Assembly: GCA_035360795.1 (NCBI GenBank)
Contig: DAOSBJ010000008.1
Span: forward strand, 1 to 23,677
Source of the DNA: DAOOKJ01 sp035360795
GTDB lineage: Bacteria; Patescibacteriota; Minisyncoccia; UBA6257
Length of the DNA stretch: 23,677 bases
Reading direction: 5' to 3'
The notes beneath the pieces were generated by a model that worked only from the letters and a program-made list of their open reading frames with translations, made no database searches and was not told where the DNA came from. The translations under genes and the position numbers were made by a program. Shown here piece after piece: positions 16,286-23,201 of the stretch. The first letter of the stretch is position 1, and each line of letters begins with the position of its first letter.

Positions 16286-16323
16286 AACAAAACTCCGCTT
16301 TGCATTTACAGCGGAGTTTTGTT
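16286..16323. terminator. Strong stem-loop terminator after hsp20
   Basis: A 14-bp perfect stem AACAAAACTCCGCT/AGCGGAGTTTTGTT with a 10-nt loop, 15 bp after the hsp20 stop. The T-rich end of the stem gives a U-rich 3' side on both strands, so it could act in either direction. Confidence 0.85.
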
Positions 16324-16341
16324 ATTATTAAGGATAATATT

Positions 16342-16662
16342 ATGATTACTTACGATGATTTTTCTAAAATAGAATTAAGAGTGGCCAAAATACTTCAAGC
16401 AGAAAGGGTAGAGAATTCTGAGAAATTGATTAAATTAAAAATCAAAGTTGGCGAAAAAGAAAAACAGATTGTGGCAGGAATCGGCAAATTTTATAAGCCA
16501 GAAGATTTAATAAACAAATTGATTGTTATTGTAGATAATTTAGAACCAAAAAAATTAATGGGTTTGGAAAGCCAGGGCATGCTTTTGGCAGCTTCAAACG
16601 AAAATGAACTCTCTTTAATTATCCCTGATAAAGAAATAAAAGATGGCAGCCAAATTAAATAA
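16342..16662 (+). CDS. Free-standing tRNA-binding OB-fold protein (MetRS C-terminal/CsaA-like)
   Basis: A 106-aa protein consisting only of the tRNA-binding OB domain found at the C-terminus of many methionyl-tRNA synthetases and in CsaA. It begins MITYDDFSKIELRVAKILQA and continues through KLIKLKIKVGEKEKQIVAGI and NLEPKKLMGLESQGMLLAAS, the standard MetRS-tail signature. The ATG at 16342, with AAGGAT upstream at 16330-16335, is used; the frame is open back to a TTG at 16300, but that lies inside the terminator hairpin. It may act in trans on a MetRS lacking this domain, which is an inference. The next gene starts 4 bp after the stop or overlaps it. Confidence 0.9.
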   Translation: MITYDDFSKIELRVAKILQAERVENSEKLIKLKIKVGEKEKQIVAGIGKFYKPEDLINKLIVIVDNLEPKKLMGLESQGMLLAASNENELSLIIPDKEIKDGSQIK

Positions 16663-16666
16663 ATCT

Positions 16667-17224
16667 ATGATTTCAAGAGATGAAGCTTTAAAAATTTTAA
16701 ATGAAAATATTAAAAGCCAGAATTTAATTAAACACTCTTTGGCAGTAGAAGCGATAATGAGAGGTTTGGCCAAGTTTTTTAAAGAGGACGAAGAAAAATG
16801 GGGAATTTTAGGATTACTTCATGACATTGATTACGAAGAAACCAGAGACAAACCAGAGGAGCATTCTTTAATTGGCAGTCAAATGTTAAAAGAAATGGGT
16901 TTTGAAGAAGAATTTACAAGAGCAGTTGCCTCCCACAATGAAATCCATAATATTTTGCCCGACTCTTTAATGGCAAAAGCCTTATTTGTTTCAGACCCCT
17001 TATCTGGTTTAATTGTGGCTTCGACACTGGTTCTACCTTCAAAAAAGATTTCTGATTTAACAGTAGAAAATGTTTTAAACCGTTTTAAAGAAAAAGCCTT
17101 TGCCCGCAGTGTTAACCGCCAGCATATTTTAAAATGCGAAGAATTTTTAAGCCTTTCCTTAGAAAAATTCATCGAAATTGCCTTAAATTCAATGAAACAA
17201 ATTGCTACTGATTTAGGTTTGTAA
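16667..17224 (+). CDS. HD-domain phosphohydrolase (HDIG type)
   Basis: Metal-dependent phosphohydrolase of unknown substrate. I start at ATG 16667 (185 aa, MISRDEALKILNENIKSQNL), where relatives begin; ATG 16643 adds eight residues and overlaps the previous gene. The HD metal residues are visible: His23 (LIKHSLAVEAIM), His52-Asp53 (LLHDIDYE), further His at 66 and 90, and Asp110 (FVSDPLSG). Proteins of this form are short HDIG enzymes seen in many anaerobes and candidate phyla. It is followed by a palindrome and a second, unrelated-looking HD gene. Candidate substrates include nucleotides, but nothing in the sequence decides this. Confidence 0.88.
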   Translation: MISRDEALKILNENIKSQNLIKHSLAVEAIMRGLAKFFKEDEEKWGILGLLHDIDYEETRDKPEEHSLIGSQMLKEMGFEEEFTRAVASHNEIHNILPDSLMAKALFVSDPLSGLIVASTLVLPSKKISDLTVENVLNRFKEKAFARSVNRQHILKCEEFLSLSLEKFIEIALNSMKQIATDLGL

Positions 17225-17232
17225 AATTATTA

Positions 17233-17257
17233 AAGGAGAACTGTTCTCCGTAAACTT
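17233..17257. repeat. Left 25-bp inverted repeat with palindromic core, before the second HD gene
   Basis: The core GGAGAACTGTTCTCC (17235-17249) is a perfect 7-1-7 palindrome. The whole 25-bp segment is the exact reverse complement of 17935-17959 on the other side of the HD gene. A T6 run follows at 17255-17262, so it could also terminate the upstream gene. Confidence 0.85.
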
Positions 17258-17273
17258 TTTTGTAAAAAAAGAT

Positions 17274-17936
17274 ATGATTACTTTAAAAGAAGTTCAAAAA
17301 AATAAAGAGATTTTAAATTTTATTAAAGAAAGCGACAAAACTTTAAAAACAATTGGTTATACTGAACACAGCTTATCCCACGCCAATTTAGTTTCCGAAA
17401 GAGCGATAGAAATCGCCAGAGAAATTGGTTTTAACAAAGAGGGGCAAGAAATGTGTGCTATTGCTGGTTTTTGTCATGATATAGGAAATTTTTTAAGCCG
17501 CTCTCACCACCATTATTTAGGCTCGCTTCTTTTTTATCAAACTTTTAAAGATAAATACCCAATAGAAGAAATTGCGCCGATAATGCAGGCAATCGCTGTT
17601 CATGACAAAGATGAATTAGAAATTCCCAGTTCAATTTGTGCCGTGCTGGTAATTGCCGACAAATCAGATGTTAGACGTTCTCGGGTTTATGCAAAAAGTT
17701 TTCAAGAAATTAATAGTGATATTCACGATAGAGTAAATTATGCGACTAAAAAAAGCGAAATTAAATTTATCAAAAACAAAAAAATAATTTCTTTGACTTT
17801 AAAGATAGACACAAAAATCACGCCAGTGATGGAGTATTTTGAGATTTTTACTCAAAGAATGGTTTATTGTCGAAAAGCGGCTGACTATTTAGGCTATAAA
17901 TTTGGTTTAAAAATCAATAATTTTATTTTGCTTTAA
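17274..17936 (+). CDS. HD-domain protein flanked by inverted repeats
   Basis: A 220-aa metal-dependent phosphohydrolase-like protein. HD-domain residues: His32/His36 (TEHSLSHANLV), His68-Asp69 (GFCHDIGNF), the His cluster 78-80 (RSHHHYLGS), His110-Asp111 (AVHDKDE) and Asp129 (VIADKSDVRRSRV). The ADKSDVRRSRV segment is typical of a family of uncharacterised HD proteins in clostridia and related anaerobes. The C-terminal part (about 150-220) is a separate beta-rich region. It shares little with the preceding HD protein beyond the metal motif. The gene lies between two 25-bp inverted repeats, the right one overlapping its stop codon. Substrate unknown. Confidence 0.88.
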   Translation: MITLKEVQKNKEILNFIKESDKTLKTIGYTEHSLSHANLVSERAIEIAREIGFNKEGQEMCAIAGFCHDIGNFLSRSHHHYLGSLLFYQTFKDKYPIEEIAPIMQAIAVHDKDELEIPSSICAVLVIADKSDVRRSRVYAKSFQEINSDIHDRVNYATKKSEIKFIKNKKIISLTLKIDTKITPVMEYFEIFTQRMVYCRKAADYLGYKFGLKINNFILL

Positions 17937-17963
17937 GTTTACGGAGAACAGTTCTCCTTAAAC
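17935..17963. repeat. Right inverted repeat with palindromic core, after the second HD gene
   Basis: The core GGAGAACAGTTCTCC (17943-17957) is a perfect palindrome, extended to GTTTA...TAAAC (17937-17963) with a single mismatched pair. Bases 17935-17959 are the reverse complement of 17233-17257. The element overlaps the stop codon of the HD gene. Confidence 0.85.
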
Positions 17964-17982
17964 TCATAAATTTATAAAATAT

Positions 17983-18117
17983 ATGAAAGAAAGAATTATT
18001 AACCAAAGAAAAAAAGTGAGGCAAATTAAAGTTTTAAGGCCAAGTCGGCTTTCTTGTCAAAGCCATAAATACCATTTTAAGAAAGCCAAAAGAATTAAAG
18101 CCAAGAAATCTAAATAA
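17983..18117 (+). CDS. Small basic protein, 44 aa, unknown
   Basis: Reads MKERIINQRKKVRQIKVLRP, then SRLSCQSHKYHFKKAKRIKA and KKSK: about 40 percent Lys/Arg with one Cys and two His, suggestive of RNA binding. Its TAA (18115-18117) directly abuts the glyA ATG (TAAATG), as expected for a coupled gene. I compared it mentally with bS21, bL34, bL35 and bS20 and found no convincing match. No Shine-Dalgarno is visible, as for many genes here. It could be a lineage-specific ribosomal or nucleoid protein, or a leader peptide for glyA. Reality as a gene is likely but not proven. Confidence 0.55.
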   Translation: MKERIINQRKKVRQIKVLRPSRLSCQSHKYHFKKAKRIKAKKSK

Positions 18118-19392
18118 ATGTTGAATCTTTTAAAAAAGATCGATAAAGAACTATATCAACTGATTTCAAAAGAGGTTCAAAGACAAAAGCAGACTCTTGA
18201 TTTGATTGCTTCAGAAAATATTGCTCCAACCGCAATATTTGAAGTTTTAGGTTCGCCTCTGGTCAATAAATACTCAGAAGGCTATCCTTTTAAACGATAT
18301 TATCCGGGCAATTTTTATTATGACAAGATAGAAATTTTAGCCCAAAAAAGAGCCCTAAAAGCCTTTAATTTAAAAGAAGAAAATTGGGCAGTCAATGTCC
18401 AGCCTTATTCCGGTTCTCCAGCAAATTTAGAAGTTTATAATGCCTTGCTTCAGCCAAAAGATGTATTTCTCGGGATGAGTTTAGCAAGCGGCGGTCATTT
18501 AACTCATGGCCATTTTGTTAATTTTTCCGGTAAAATTTACAAAGCAATTCAATATGGTTTAAATGAAAAAACTCAATTAATAGATTATAAAGAAGTGGAA
18601 AAATTAGCGAAAAAATATAAACCGAAATTAATTGTTTGTGGCACCACTTCTTATCCAAGAAAAATAGACTTTTTGAAATTTTCTCAAATCGCCAAAAAAA
18701 TTGACGCTTATTTAATGGCAGATATTTCCCATATTGCTGGTTTGGTATTAGCCGGTCTCAATCCTAATCCTTTTAAGTATTGCGATATCGTGACCACCAC
18801 CACTCATAAAACTTTGCGCGGTCCAAGAGGAGCGATTATATTTGTCAACAAAAAATCTAAAATTGCCAAAAAATTTAAAATAGATTTAGAAAGTCAAATT
18901 AACAAATCGGTTTTTCCCGGGATGCAAGGCGGTCCACATAATAACGTTACCGCCGCGATTGCTTTAACCCTAAAATTAGCCCAAAGAAAAGATTTTAAGC
19001 AATATCAAAAACAAATTTTAAAAAATAGTAAAACCTTGGCTGAAGAATTAAAGAAATTAGGTTTTAAATTAGTAACTAATGGCACTGATAATCATTTGAC
19101 GGTAATTGACTTAAGAAATACTGATTTTTCTGGGATTGAAGCAGAAAGAATTCTTGAAAAAGCGGCCATTGTTGCTAACCGAAATGTTGTCCCCGGTGAT
19201 TTAAAGCCGTTCAAACCTTCTGGAATTAGGATTGGCACTCCTTCAATTACCTCAAGAGGAATGAAGGAAAAAGAAATGCAGATTATCGCCAATTGGCTTT
19301 ACCAATTATTGATAAAAAAAGAAAAACCAGAAACGGTTAAAAAAGAAGTTCTTAAACTGCTTAAAAAATTTCCCATTTATGAGAAAGGATAA
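18118..19392 (+). CDS. glyA: Serine hydroxymethyltransferase
   Basis: PLP enzyme interconverting serine and glycine with transfer of a one-carbon unit to tetrahydrofolate, supplying thymidylate and purine synthesis. The 424-aa product has the usual order: TLDLIASENIAP (26-37), YSEGYPFKRYYPGN (52-65), NVQPYSGSPANLEVY (93-107), GGHLTHGH (125-132), ADISHIAGL (201-209), PLP-lysine motif TTTTHKTLRGPRG with Lys231, and GIRIGTPSITSRG near the C-terminus. The RYYPGNFYYDKIE segment replaces the usual RYYGGCEYVDxVE, a divergent but recognisable form. It directly follows the 44-aa basic ORF, and its last 14 bp overlap wecB, so it is the head of a tightly packed run through AMP phosphorylase. Confidence 0.96.
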   Translation: MLNLLKKIDKELYQLISKEVQRQKQTLDLIASENIAPTAIFEVLGSPLVNKYSEGYPFKRYYPGNFYYDKIEILAQKRALKAFNLKEENWAVNVQPYSGSPANLEVYNALLQPKDVFLGMSLASGGHLTHGHFVNFSGKIYKAIQYGLNEKTQLIDYKEVEKLAKKYKPKLIVCGTTSYPRKIDFLKFSQIAKKIDAYLMADISHIAGLVLAGLNPNPFKYCDIVTTTTHKTLRGPRGAIIFVNKKSKIAKKFKIDLESQINKSVFPGMQGGPHNNVTAAIALTLKLAQRKDFKQYQKQILKNSKTLAEELKKLGFKLVTNGTDNHLTVIDLRNTDFSGIEAERILEKAAIVANRNVVPGDLKPFKPSGIRIGTPSITSRGMKEKEMQIIANWLYQLLIKKEKPETVKKEVLKLLKKFPIYEKG

Positions 19393-20476
19393 AATCGCGA
19401 TTGTTTTTGGCACCCGGCCGACTTTTATTAAAATGTCATCTTTAATCAAAACTCTTTCAAAAAAGAGGGCTAATTTTTTTATCATTCACACTGGTCAGCA
19501 TTATTCAAAAGAACTAGATAATGTATTTTTCGAAGAATTAAAAATTTTAAAACCAGATTATAACTTAAAAATTGGTTCTGGCACTCATGGCTATCAGACT
19601 GGAATTGGCTTAATTGAAATTGAAAAAATCTTTTTAAAGGAAAAGCCAAAATTAGTTTTAGTTTATGGAGATACTAATTCAATGTTAGCCGCTGCTTTGG
19701 CGGCAGCAAAACTTCATCTGCCCTTGGCGCATATTGAGGCTGGCTTGCGTTCTTACGATAGATTTATGCCGGAGGAAATTAATCGGATTTTGGCTGACCA
19801 GATCGCTGATTATTTATTTGCGCCAACCAAAATTGCAAAACAAAATCTTTTAAAAGAAGGAATATCAAAAAATAAAATTTTTGTGGTTGGGAACTTAATT
19901 GTTGACACCCTATTTCAAAATATTAAAATCGCCAAAAAATACGACAAAATTTTTAAGGATTTAAAAATCAAAAAAGAAAAGTATTTTTTGATTACCGCTC
20001 ACCGTTCAGAAAATGTTGATTTTAAAGACAAATTAAAAGGAATTTTAGAAGGATTAAATTTAATTTACAAAAATTATCAGTTGCCAATTATTTATCCAAT
20101 TCACCCCCGCACTCAAAAAATGATAGAAAAATTTAAATTAAAAGTTCCTGAAGGAGTAAAAACTATTAAACCCCTGGGCTATTTTGAGTTTTTGAATTTA
20201 TTGATGAACGCTAAATTGGTTTTGACTGACTCAGGCGGCATTCAAGAGGAAAGTTGCATTTTAAAAATTCCCTGTGTGACTTTAAGAGAAAATACCGAGC
20301 GACCGGAAACTTTAAAAGTGAAAAGCAACATTTTAGTTGGCACCGACCCTTTTAAAATTTTAAAAGGAGTAAATACGATGCTTAAAAGAAAAAGAAGTTG
20401 GCAAAATCCTTTTGGCGATGGAAAAACTTCTCTAAAAATCATTAAAATTTTAAAAAAAGAAGGATTTTTGTTATAA
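19379..20476 (+). CDS. wecB: UDP-N-acetylglucosamine 2-epimerase (non-hydrolysing)
   Basis: Converts UDP-GlcNAc to UDP-ManNAc, a precursor of surface polysaccharide or teichoic-acid-like linkage units. The 365-aa product has the two-Rossmann GT-B-like fold with family motifs: GTRPTFIKM (11-19), TGQHY (38-42), VYGDTNS (95-101, Asp98), HIEAGLRS (118-125, Glu120), MPEEINR (130-136), TAHRSEN (206-212, His208), IHPRT (241-245), and the UDP-binding SGGIQEESCILKIPCVTLR with ENTERPE. It overlaps glyA by 14 bp and is followed 8 bp later by prs. No other surface-sugar gene is in the window, so the final polymer cannot be named. Confidence 0.96.
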   Translation: MRKDKIAIVFGTRPTFIKMSSLIKTLSKKRANFFIIHTGQHYSKELDNVFFEELKILKPDYNLKIGSGTHGYQTGIGLIEIEKIFLKEKPKLVLVYGDTNSMLAAALAAAKLHLPLAHIEAGLRSYDRFMPEEINRILADQIADYLFAPTKIAKQNLLKEGISKNKIFVVGNLIVDTLFQNIKIAKKYDKIFKDLKIKKEKYFLITAHRSENVDFKDKLKGILEGLNLIYKNYQLPIIYPIHPRTQKMIEKFKLKVPEGVKTIKPLGYFEFLNLLMNAKLVLTDSGGIQEESCILKIPCVTLRENTERPETLKVKSNILVGTDPFKILKGVNTMLKRKRSWQNPFGDGKTSLKIIKILKKEGFLL

Positions 20477-20477
20477 T
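20472..20477 (+). promoter_or_regulatory. Possible -10 element before prs
   Basis: A perfect TATAAT inside the end of wecB, 7 bp before the prs ATG, so a transcript from here would be leaderless. No recognisable -35 lies 16-18 bp upstream. It may be chance. Confidence 0.25.
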
Positions 20478-20484
20478 TTTAGAT

Positions 20485-21363
20485 ATGAAAGATTTCGTTG
20501 TTGGCGATAATTTGGCTTTTGAACTCTCTAAACTTTTAGGTTTTGACTACCTTAAAGTAGAGGAAAGAATTTTTTCAGATGGCGAAGTGCTGCCGAAATT
20601 AGAAAAAGAGCCAAAAATCAATCAGGCGATTTTAATTTACCAAAAGAAACAACTGGAAAATATCAATTCTTACTTAATCAAGTATCTTTTTCTTTCAAAA
20701 AAACTAAAAGAAATTTCTCAAAAAGTAATAGGAGTAATGCCTTATTATCCTTACGCTCGGCAAGATGCGGTTTTTTTGGAAGGAGAACCCGTTTCTTCCC
20801 TGTATTTGGCACAGATTTTGGAAAAGAGTTTGGACATTTTTATTACTTGCAATCCTCACGAACATCGGCAAAAACTTTCTAATTTATTCACTATTCCTGC
20901 TTACAATGTTTCTCTTTTTAAAGAAATGTCTGAATTTTTTAATGATTTTGATTTAAAAAAGACGGTTTTGGTTGCCCCAGACAGAGAAGCGAAAACTTTT
21001 ATTGATGAATTTTCCCAAAATTTTTCTTCAGAAAAATATGTTTTTTTAAAACAGCGAAATGCGCAAACCGGCGATATTGAATTTTTAGAGTCAGATTTTG
21101 ATTTTAGAGACAAAGAGGCAATTATTGTTGACGATGTTTTGAGTACTGGCAAAACTTTATTAGAGATCGCTCAAAAAGTTAAAAACAAAGGAACAAAAAG
21201 TATCAGTTTTGCTTTTGTTCATTTTTTAAACGAATCGGCAATGGATTTAATAAAGAGTGTTTCTCCGAAAAAAATTATTACCACCAATACTCTGGAAAAT
21301 CGTTATTTTAAACTTAATATAGTAAAGCCTTTGACAAACTTTTTAAAGGAAAATATTTTTTAA
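20485..21363 (+). CDS. prs: Ribose-phosphate pyrophosphokinase (PRPP synthase), short archaeal-like form
   Basis: Makes PRPP from ribose 5-phosphate and ATP for nucleotide synthesis and salvage. The 292-aa product is shorter than the usual bacterial enzyme (about 315). Motifs: FSDGE (30-34), MPYYPYARQDAVFLEGEPVS (85-104, the ATP-binding region; the FLEGEPVS form is closer to archaeal enzymes), a divergent His region CNPHEHRQKL (122-131), APDREA (164-169), and PRPP-binding IIVDDVLSTGKT (213-224). It sits 8 bp after wecB and 2 bp before AMP phosphorylase, linking ribose-phosphate chemistry of the two enzymes. Archaeal resemblance is judged by eye from length and motifs only. Confidence 0.93.
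   Translation: MKDFVVGDNLAFELSKLLGFDYLKVEERIFSDGEVLPKLEKEPKINQAILIYQKKQLENINSYLIKYLFLSKKLKEISQKVIGVMPYYPYARQDAVFLEGEPVSSLYLAQILEKSLDIFITCNPHEHRQKLSNLFTIPAYNVSLFKEMSEFFNDFDLKKTVLVAPDREAKTFIDEFSQNFSSEKYVFLKQRNAQTGDIEFLESDFDFRDKEAIIVDDVLSTGKTLLEIAQKVKNKGTKSISFAFVHFLNESAMDLIKSVSPKKIITTNTLENRYFKLNIVKPLTNFLKENIF
21331..21359 (+). promoter_or_regulatory. Possible internal promoter before AMP phosphorylase
   Basis: TTGACA (21331-21336), 17 bp, TATTTT (21354-21359) inside the end of prs. The predicted start falls on the A of the downstream ATG (21366), so the message would be leaderless. The -35 is perfect; the -10 matches four of six bases. Confidence 0.3.
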
Positions 21364-21365
21364 CT

Positions 21366-22892
21366 ATGGAAGAAATTGGAGAAGAAAAAAACGGCGCTTT
21401 TTTTCTAAAAGCAAAATATTTGGATATAAAAACCGGCCATCCTTGGGTTGTAGTTGTTAATGACCAAGACGCAAAAACTTATGGCATCAGAGCAGGCGAT
21501 GAATTACTTTTAAAATGGAATCATAAACAGACAGAAGTTGGAGTTGATTTGACAAAAGAATTGGTTAATCAAGGAGAAATTGGCCTTTTTCAAGACATTA
21601 CTCTAAGATACAAGATTAAAGAGGGCGATATTCTGGAATTATCTTTAACCCAACCGCCTCCTTCGCTTGAAAGCATCAGAAAAAAACTTTTAGGTAAAAA
21701 ATTAACTTATGAAGAAATCAAGGGAATAATGGCAGATATTGTCGATTACCGGCTGGATGATATTCAGATTGCTTTTTTTCTGGCTTCTTCTTTTCAGAAA
21801 AACGGTTTTTCTGGGGAAGAAATTTATTATATGACAAAGGCAATGGCAGAAACCGGAGAAATGATTTTTTGGAACAAAGAGATTGTGGCAGATAAACACT
21901 CAATTGGCGGGTTGCCAGGCAACCGCACGACGCCGATTGTTGTTTCCATTATTTCCAATTTAAATATCTTTATTCCCAAAACTTCTTCCCGAGCCGTAAC
22001 TTCAGAAGCCGGCACTGCAGATGTGATTGAAGCAATCGCGCCGGTGGAATTTTCTCTGGAAAAAATAAAAAAAATAGTTAGTGAAGTCAATGCTTGTTTG
22101 GTTTGGGGTGGTTCTTTAAGATTGGCGCCGGCAGATGACAGAATTTTAAGAATAAGTTATGAGTTGGGAATAGAGCCTTATTCAAAAATGATTGTTTCTA
22201 TTATGGCAAAAAAGGTGGCGATGGGTGCGACTCATCTGGTAATTGATATGCCAATTGGTCAAGGAGCGAAAATTTCTGATTTTTCCGAAGCAAAAAAAGT
22301 CAAAAAAACATTTCTTTATTTAAGCAAAAAGTTCAATATCAAAACAAAAGTGATTATTGAAAAAATGAACGGTCCAGTTGGCAGGGGAATAGGACCGGCT
22401 TTGGAAATTAAAGATGTTTTAAAAGTTTTGGAGCAGAAAGAAGACCGACCCCTTGATTTGGAAAAAAGAGCAATAAAATTAGCTGGCGACCTTTTGGAAT
22501 TAACCAAAAAAGCGCCAGTTGGAAAAGGAGAAACAATCGCTTTGAATCAACTGAAAAATGGCGGCGCTTTAAGACAGTTTAAAAGAATAATTGAGGCTCA
22601 AGGAGGAATCAAAGATATTTCTTCAGATAAAATTTCTTTAGGCCAAGTAAATTATGAATATAAAGCAGATAAAGAGGGGATGGTTTCAAAAATTGACTTA
22701 AAAGAATTAGTAAGGCTAACGCGTCTCTTGGGCTCTCCTTCGACCAAACAGGCTGGGATTTATTTAAATAAAACCATTGGCGAAAAAGTTAAATTAGAGG
22801 ACACCTTGTTTACTCTTTATACTAACAGCGATCAGCGTCTTGATTTAACTTTAGATGAACTCAAAAAAATTGAGTTATATAAAATATTATAA
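21366..22892 (+). CDS. deoA: AMP phosphorylase, archaeal type (thymidine phosphorylase family)
   Basis: Phosphorolyses nucleoside 5'-monophosphates, giving free base and ribose 1,5-bisphosphate, the entry step of the archaeal AMP pathway. The 508-aa length and N-terminal domain of about 85 residues mark the archaeal subgroup (bacterial thymidine phosphorylase is about 440). Core motifs: KHSIGGLPGNRTTP (177-190), SSRAVTSEAGTADV (207-220), WGGSLRLAPADD (247-258) and VIDMPIGQGAK (292-302). In Archaea and several candidate phyla the product is isomerised to ribulose 1,5-bisphosphate and used by type III RuBisCO; neither enzyme is in this window. It lies 2 bp after prs. Substrate preference for AMP is inferred from subgroup. 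Confidence 0.92.
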   Translation: MEEIGEEKNGAFFLKAKYLDIKTGHPWVVVVNDQDAKTYGIRAGDELLLKWNHKQTEVGVDLTKELVNQGEIGLFQDITLRYKIKEGDILELSLTQPPPSLESIRKKLLGKKLTYEEIKGIMADIVDYRLDDIQIAFFLASSFQKNGFSGEEIYYMTKAMAETGEMIFWNKEIVADKHSIGGLPGNRTTPIVVSIISNLNIFIPKTSSRAVTSEAGTADVIEAIAPVEFSLEKIKKIVSEVNACLVWGGSLRLAPADDRILRISYELGIEPYSKMIVSIMAKKVAMGATHLVIDMPIGQGAKISDFSEAKKVKKTFLYLSKKFNIKTKVIIEKMNGPVGRGIGPALEIKDVLKVLEQKEDRPLDLEKRAIKLAGDLLELTKKAPVGKGETIALNQLKNGGALRQFKRIIEAQGGIKDISSDKISLGQVNYEYKADKEGMVSKIDLKELVRLTRLLGSPSTKQAGIYLNKTIGEKVKLEDTLFTLYTNSDQRLDLTLDELKKIELYKIL

Positions 22893-23020
22893 ATTTTTTT
22901 GGTTACCCAGGAACTCAAATGGTTGTTAAATTCAAACCTTAAAATTAATTCCTCACGGTAAAAATAAAGAATATTTTAATCTCTTGGTAATAGCCCAAAA
23001 AAGTTAGTTTTTTCGTATAT

Positions 23021-23066
23021 AAAAAATGCTGCCTTCTTTCAGCCTTGCGGCTTTAAAAAGGCAGCA
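23021..23066 (-). terminator. Intrinsic terminator formed by hairpin B of the small RNA
   Basis: On the minus strand, a 9-bp outer stem plus inner stem is followed directly by six U. On the plus strand the same hairpin has no U run, so it would be a poor terminator for AMP phosphorylase. Confidence 0.7.
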
Positions 23067-23108
23067 GTGGTGTTATTTGTCAGCCTTGCGGCTTTCAAAT
23101 AACACCAC
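23021..23108 (-). ncRNA. Candidate twin-hairpin small RNA, about 88 nt
   Basis: Read on the minus strand, the RNA would start at the base of hairpin A (plus 23067-23108), whose 13-bp perfect stem is GUGGUGUUAUUUG/CAAAUAACACCAC. Hairpin B (23027-23066) follows with no spacer, with stem UGCUGCCUU/AAGGCAGCA and UUUUUU after it (23021-23026). Both hairpins carry the same tip: AGCC, GCAA tetraloop, GGCU, set on an AA/GA internal loop. The outer stems differ in sequence but both pair, so the tip appears to be the conserved functional part. GCAA is a GNRA tetraloop only in this orientation, and the promoter and U run agree with it. I do not recognise the family. Confidence 0.7.
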
Positions 23109-23112
23109 TTTC

Positions 23113-23140
23113 ATTATAGCAGTTCCAAAATCCCTGTCAA
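23113..23140 (-). promoter_or_regulatory. Promoter of the candidate small RNA
   Basis: Minus strand: perfect TTGACA (plus 23135-23140), 16-bp spacer, perfect TATAAT (23113-23118) preceded by TGC, an extended -10. This is the best consensus promoter in the window. Start predicted at about 23106-23108, the first base of hairpin A. Confidence 0.8.
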
Positions 23141-23160
23141 GTTTTTTTAGATGAGAATTG

Positions 23161-23169
23161 TGATATAAT
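23161..23169 (+). promoter_or_regulatory. Extended -10 promoter of radC
   Basis: TGATATAAT (TATAAT at 23164-23169) with a TG one base upstream. No good -35 is visible at the right spacing. Start near 23176, leaving an A-rich leader of about 26 nt. It is divergent from the small-RNA promoter, with about 44 bp between the two -10 elements. Confidence 0.6.
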
Positions 23170-23201
23170 AAATTAATAATTTGTAATTAAAAATCAAAAA
23201 T

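Larger units (their letters stand above)
22893..23201. other. 309-bp non-coding region between AMP phosphorylase and radC
   Basis: Bases 22893-23020 hold no gene that I can see, only AT-rich sequence with a weak A6/T6 inverted repeat at 22997-23012. Bases 23021-23140 hold the candidate minus-strand small RNA with its promoter. Bases 23141-23201 hold the radC promoter region and A-rich leader. Confidence 0.8.

Noticed and set aside
17235..17249. Palindrome as a LexA/SOS box
   Set aside because: Known boxes of this type have GAAC-N4-GTTC spacing, whereas here GAAC and GTTC are separated by one base.
23027..23108. The two hairpins as plus-strand terminators of AMP phosphorylase
   Set aside because: No U run follows either hairpin on the plus strand, the loop would be UUGC instead of a GNRA tetraloop, and promoter and U6 both lie on the minus strand. 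A secondary role cannot be excluded.
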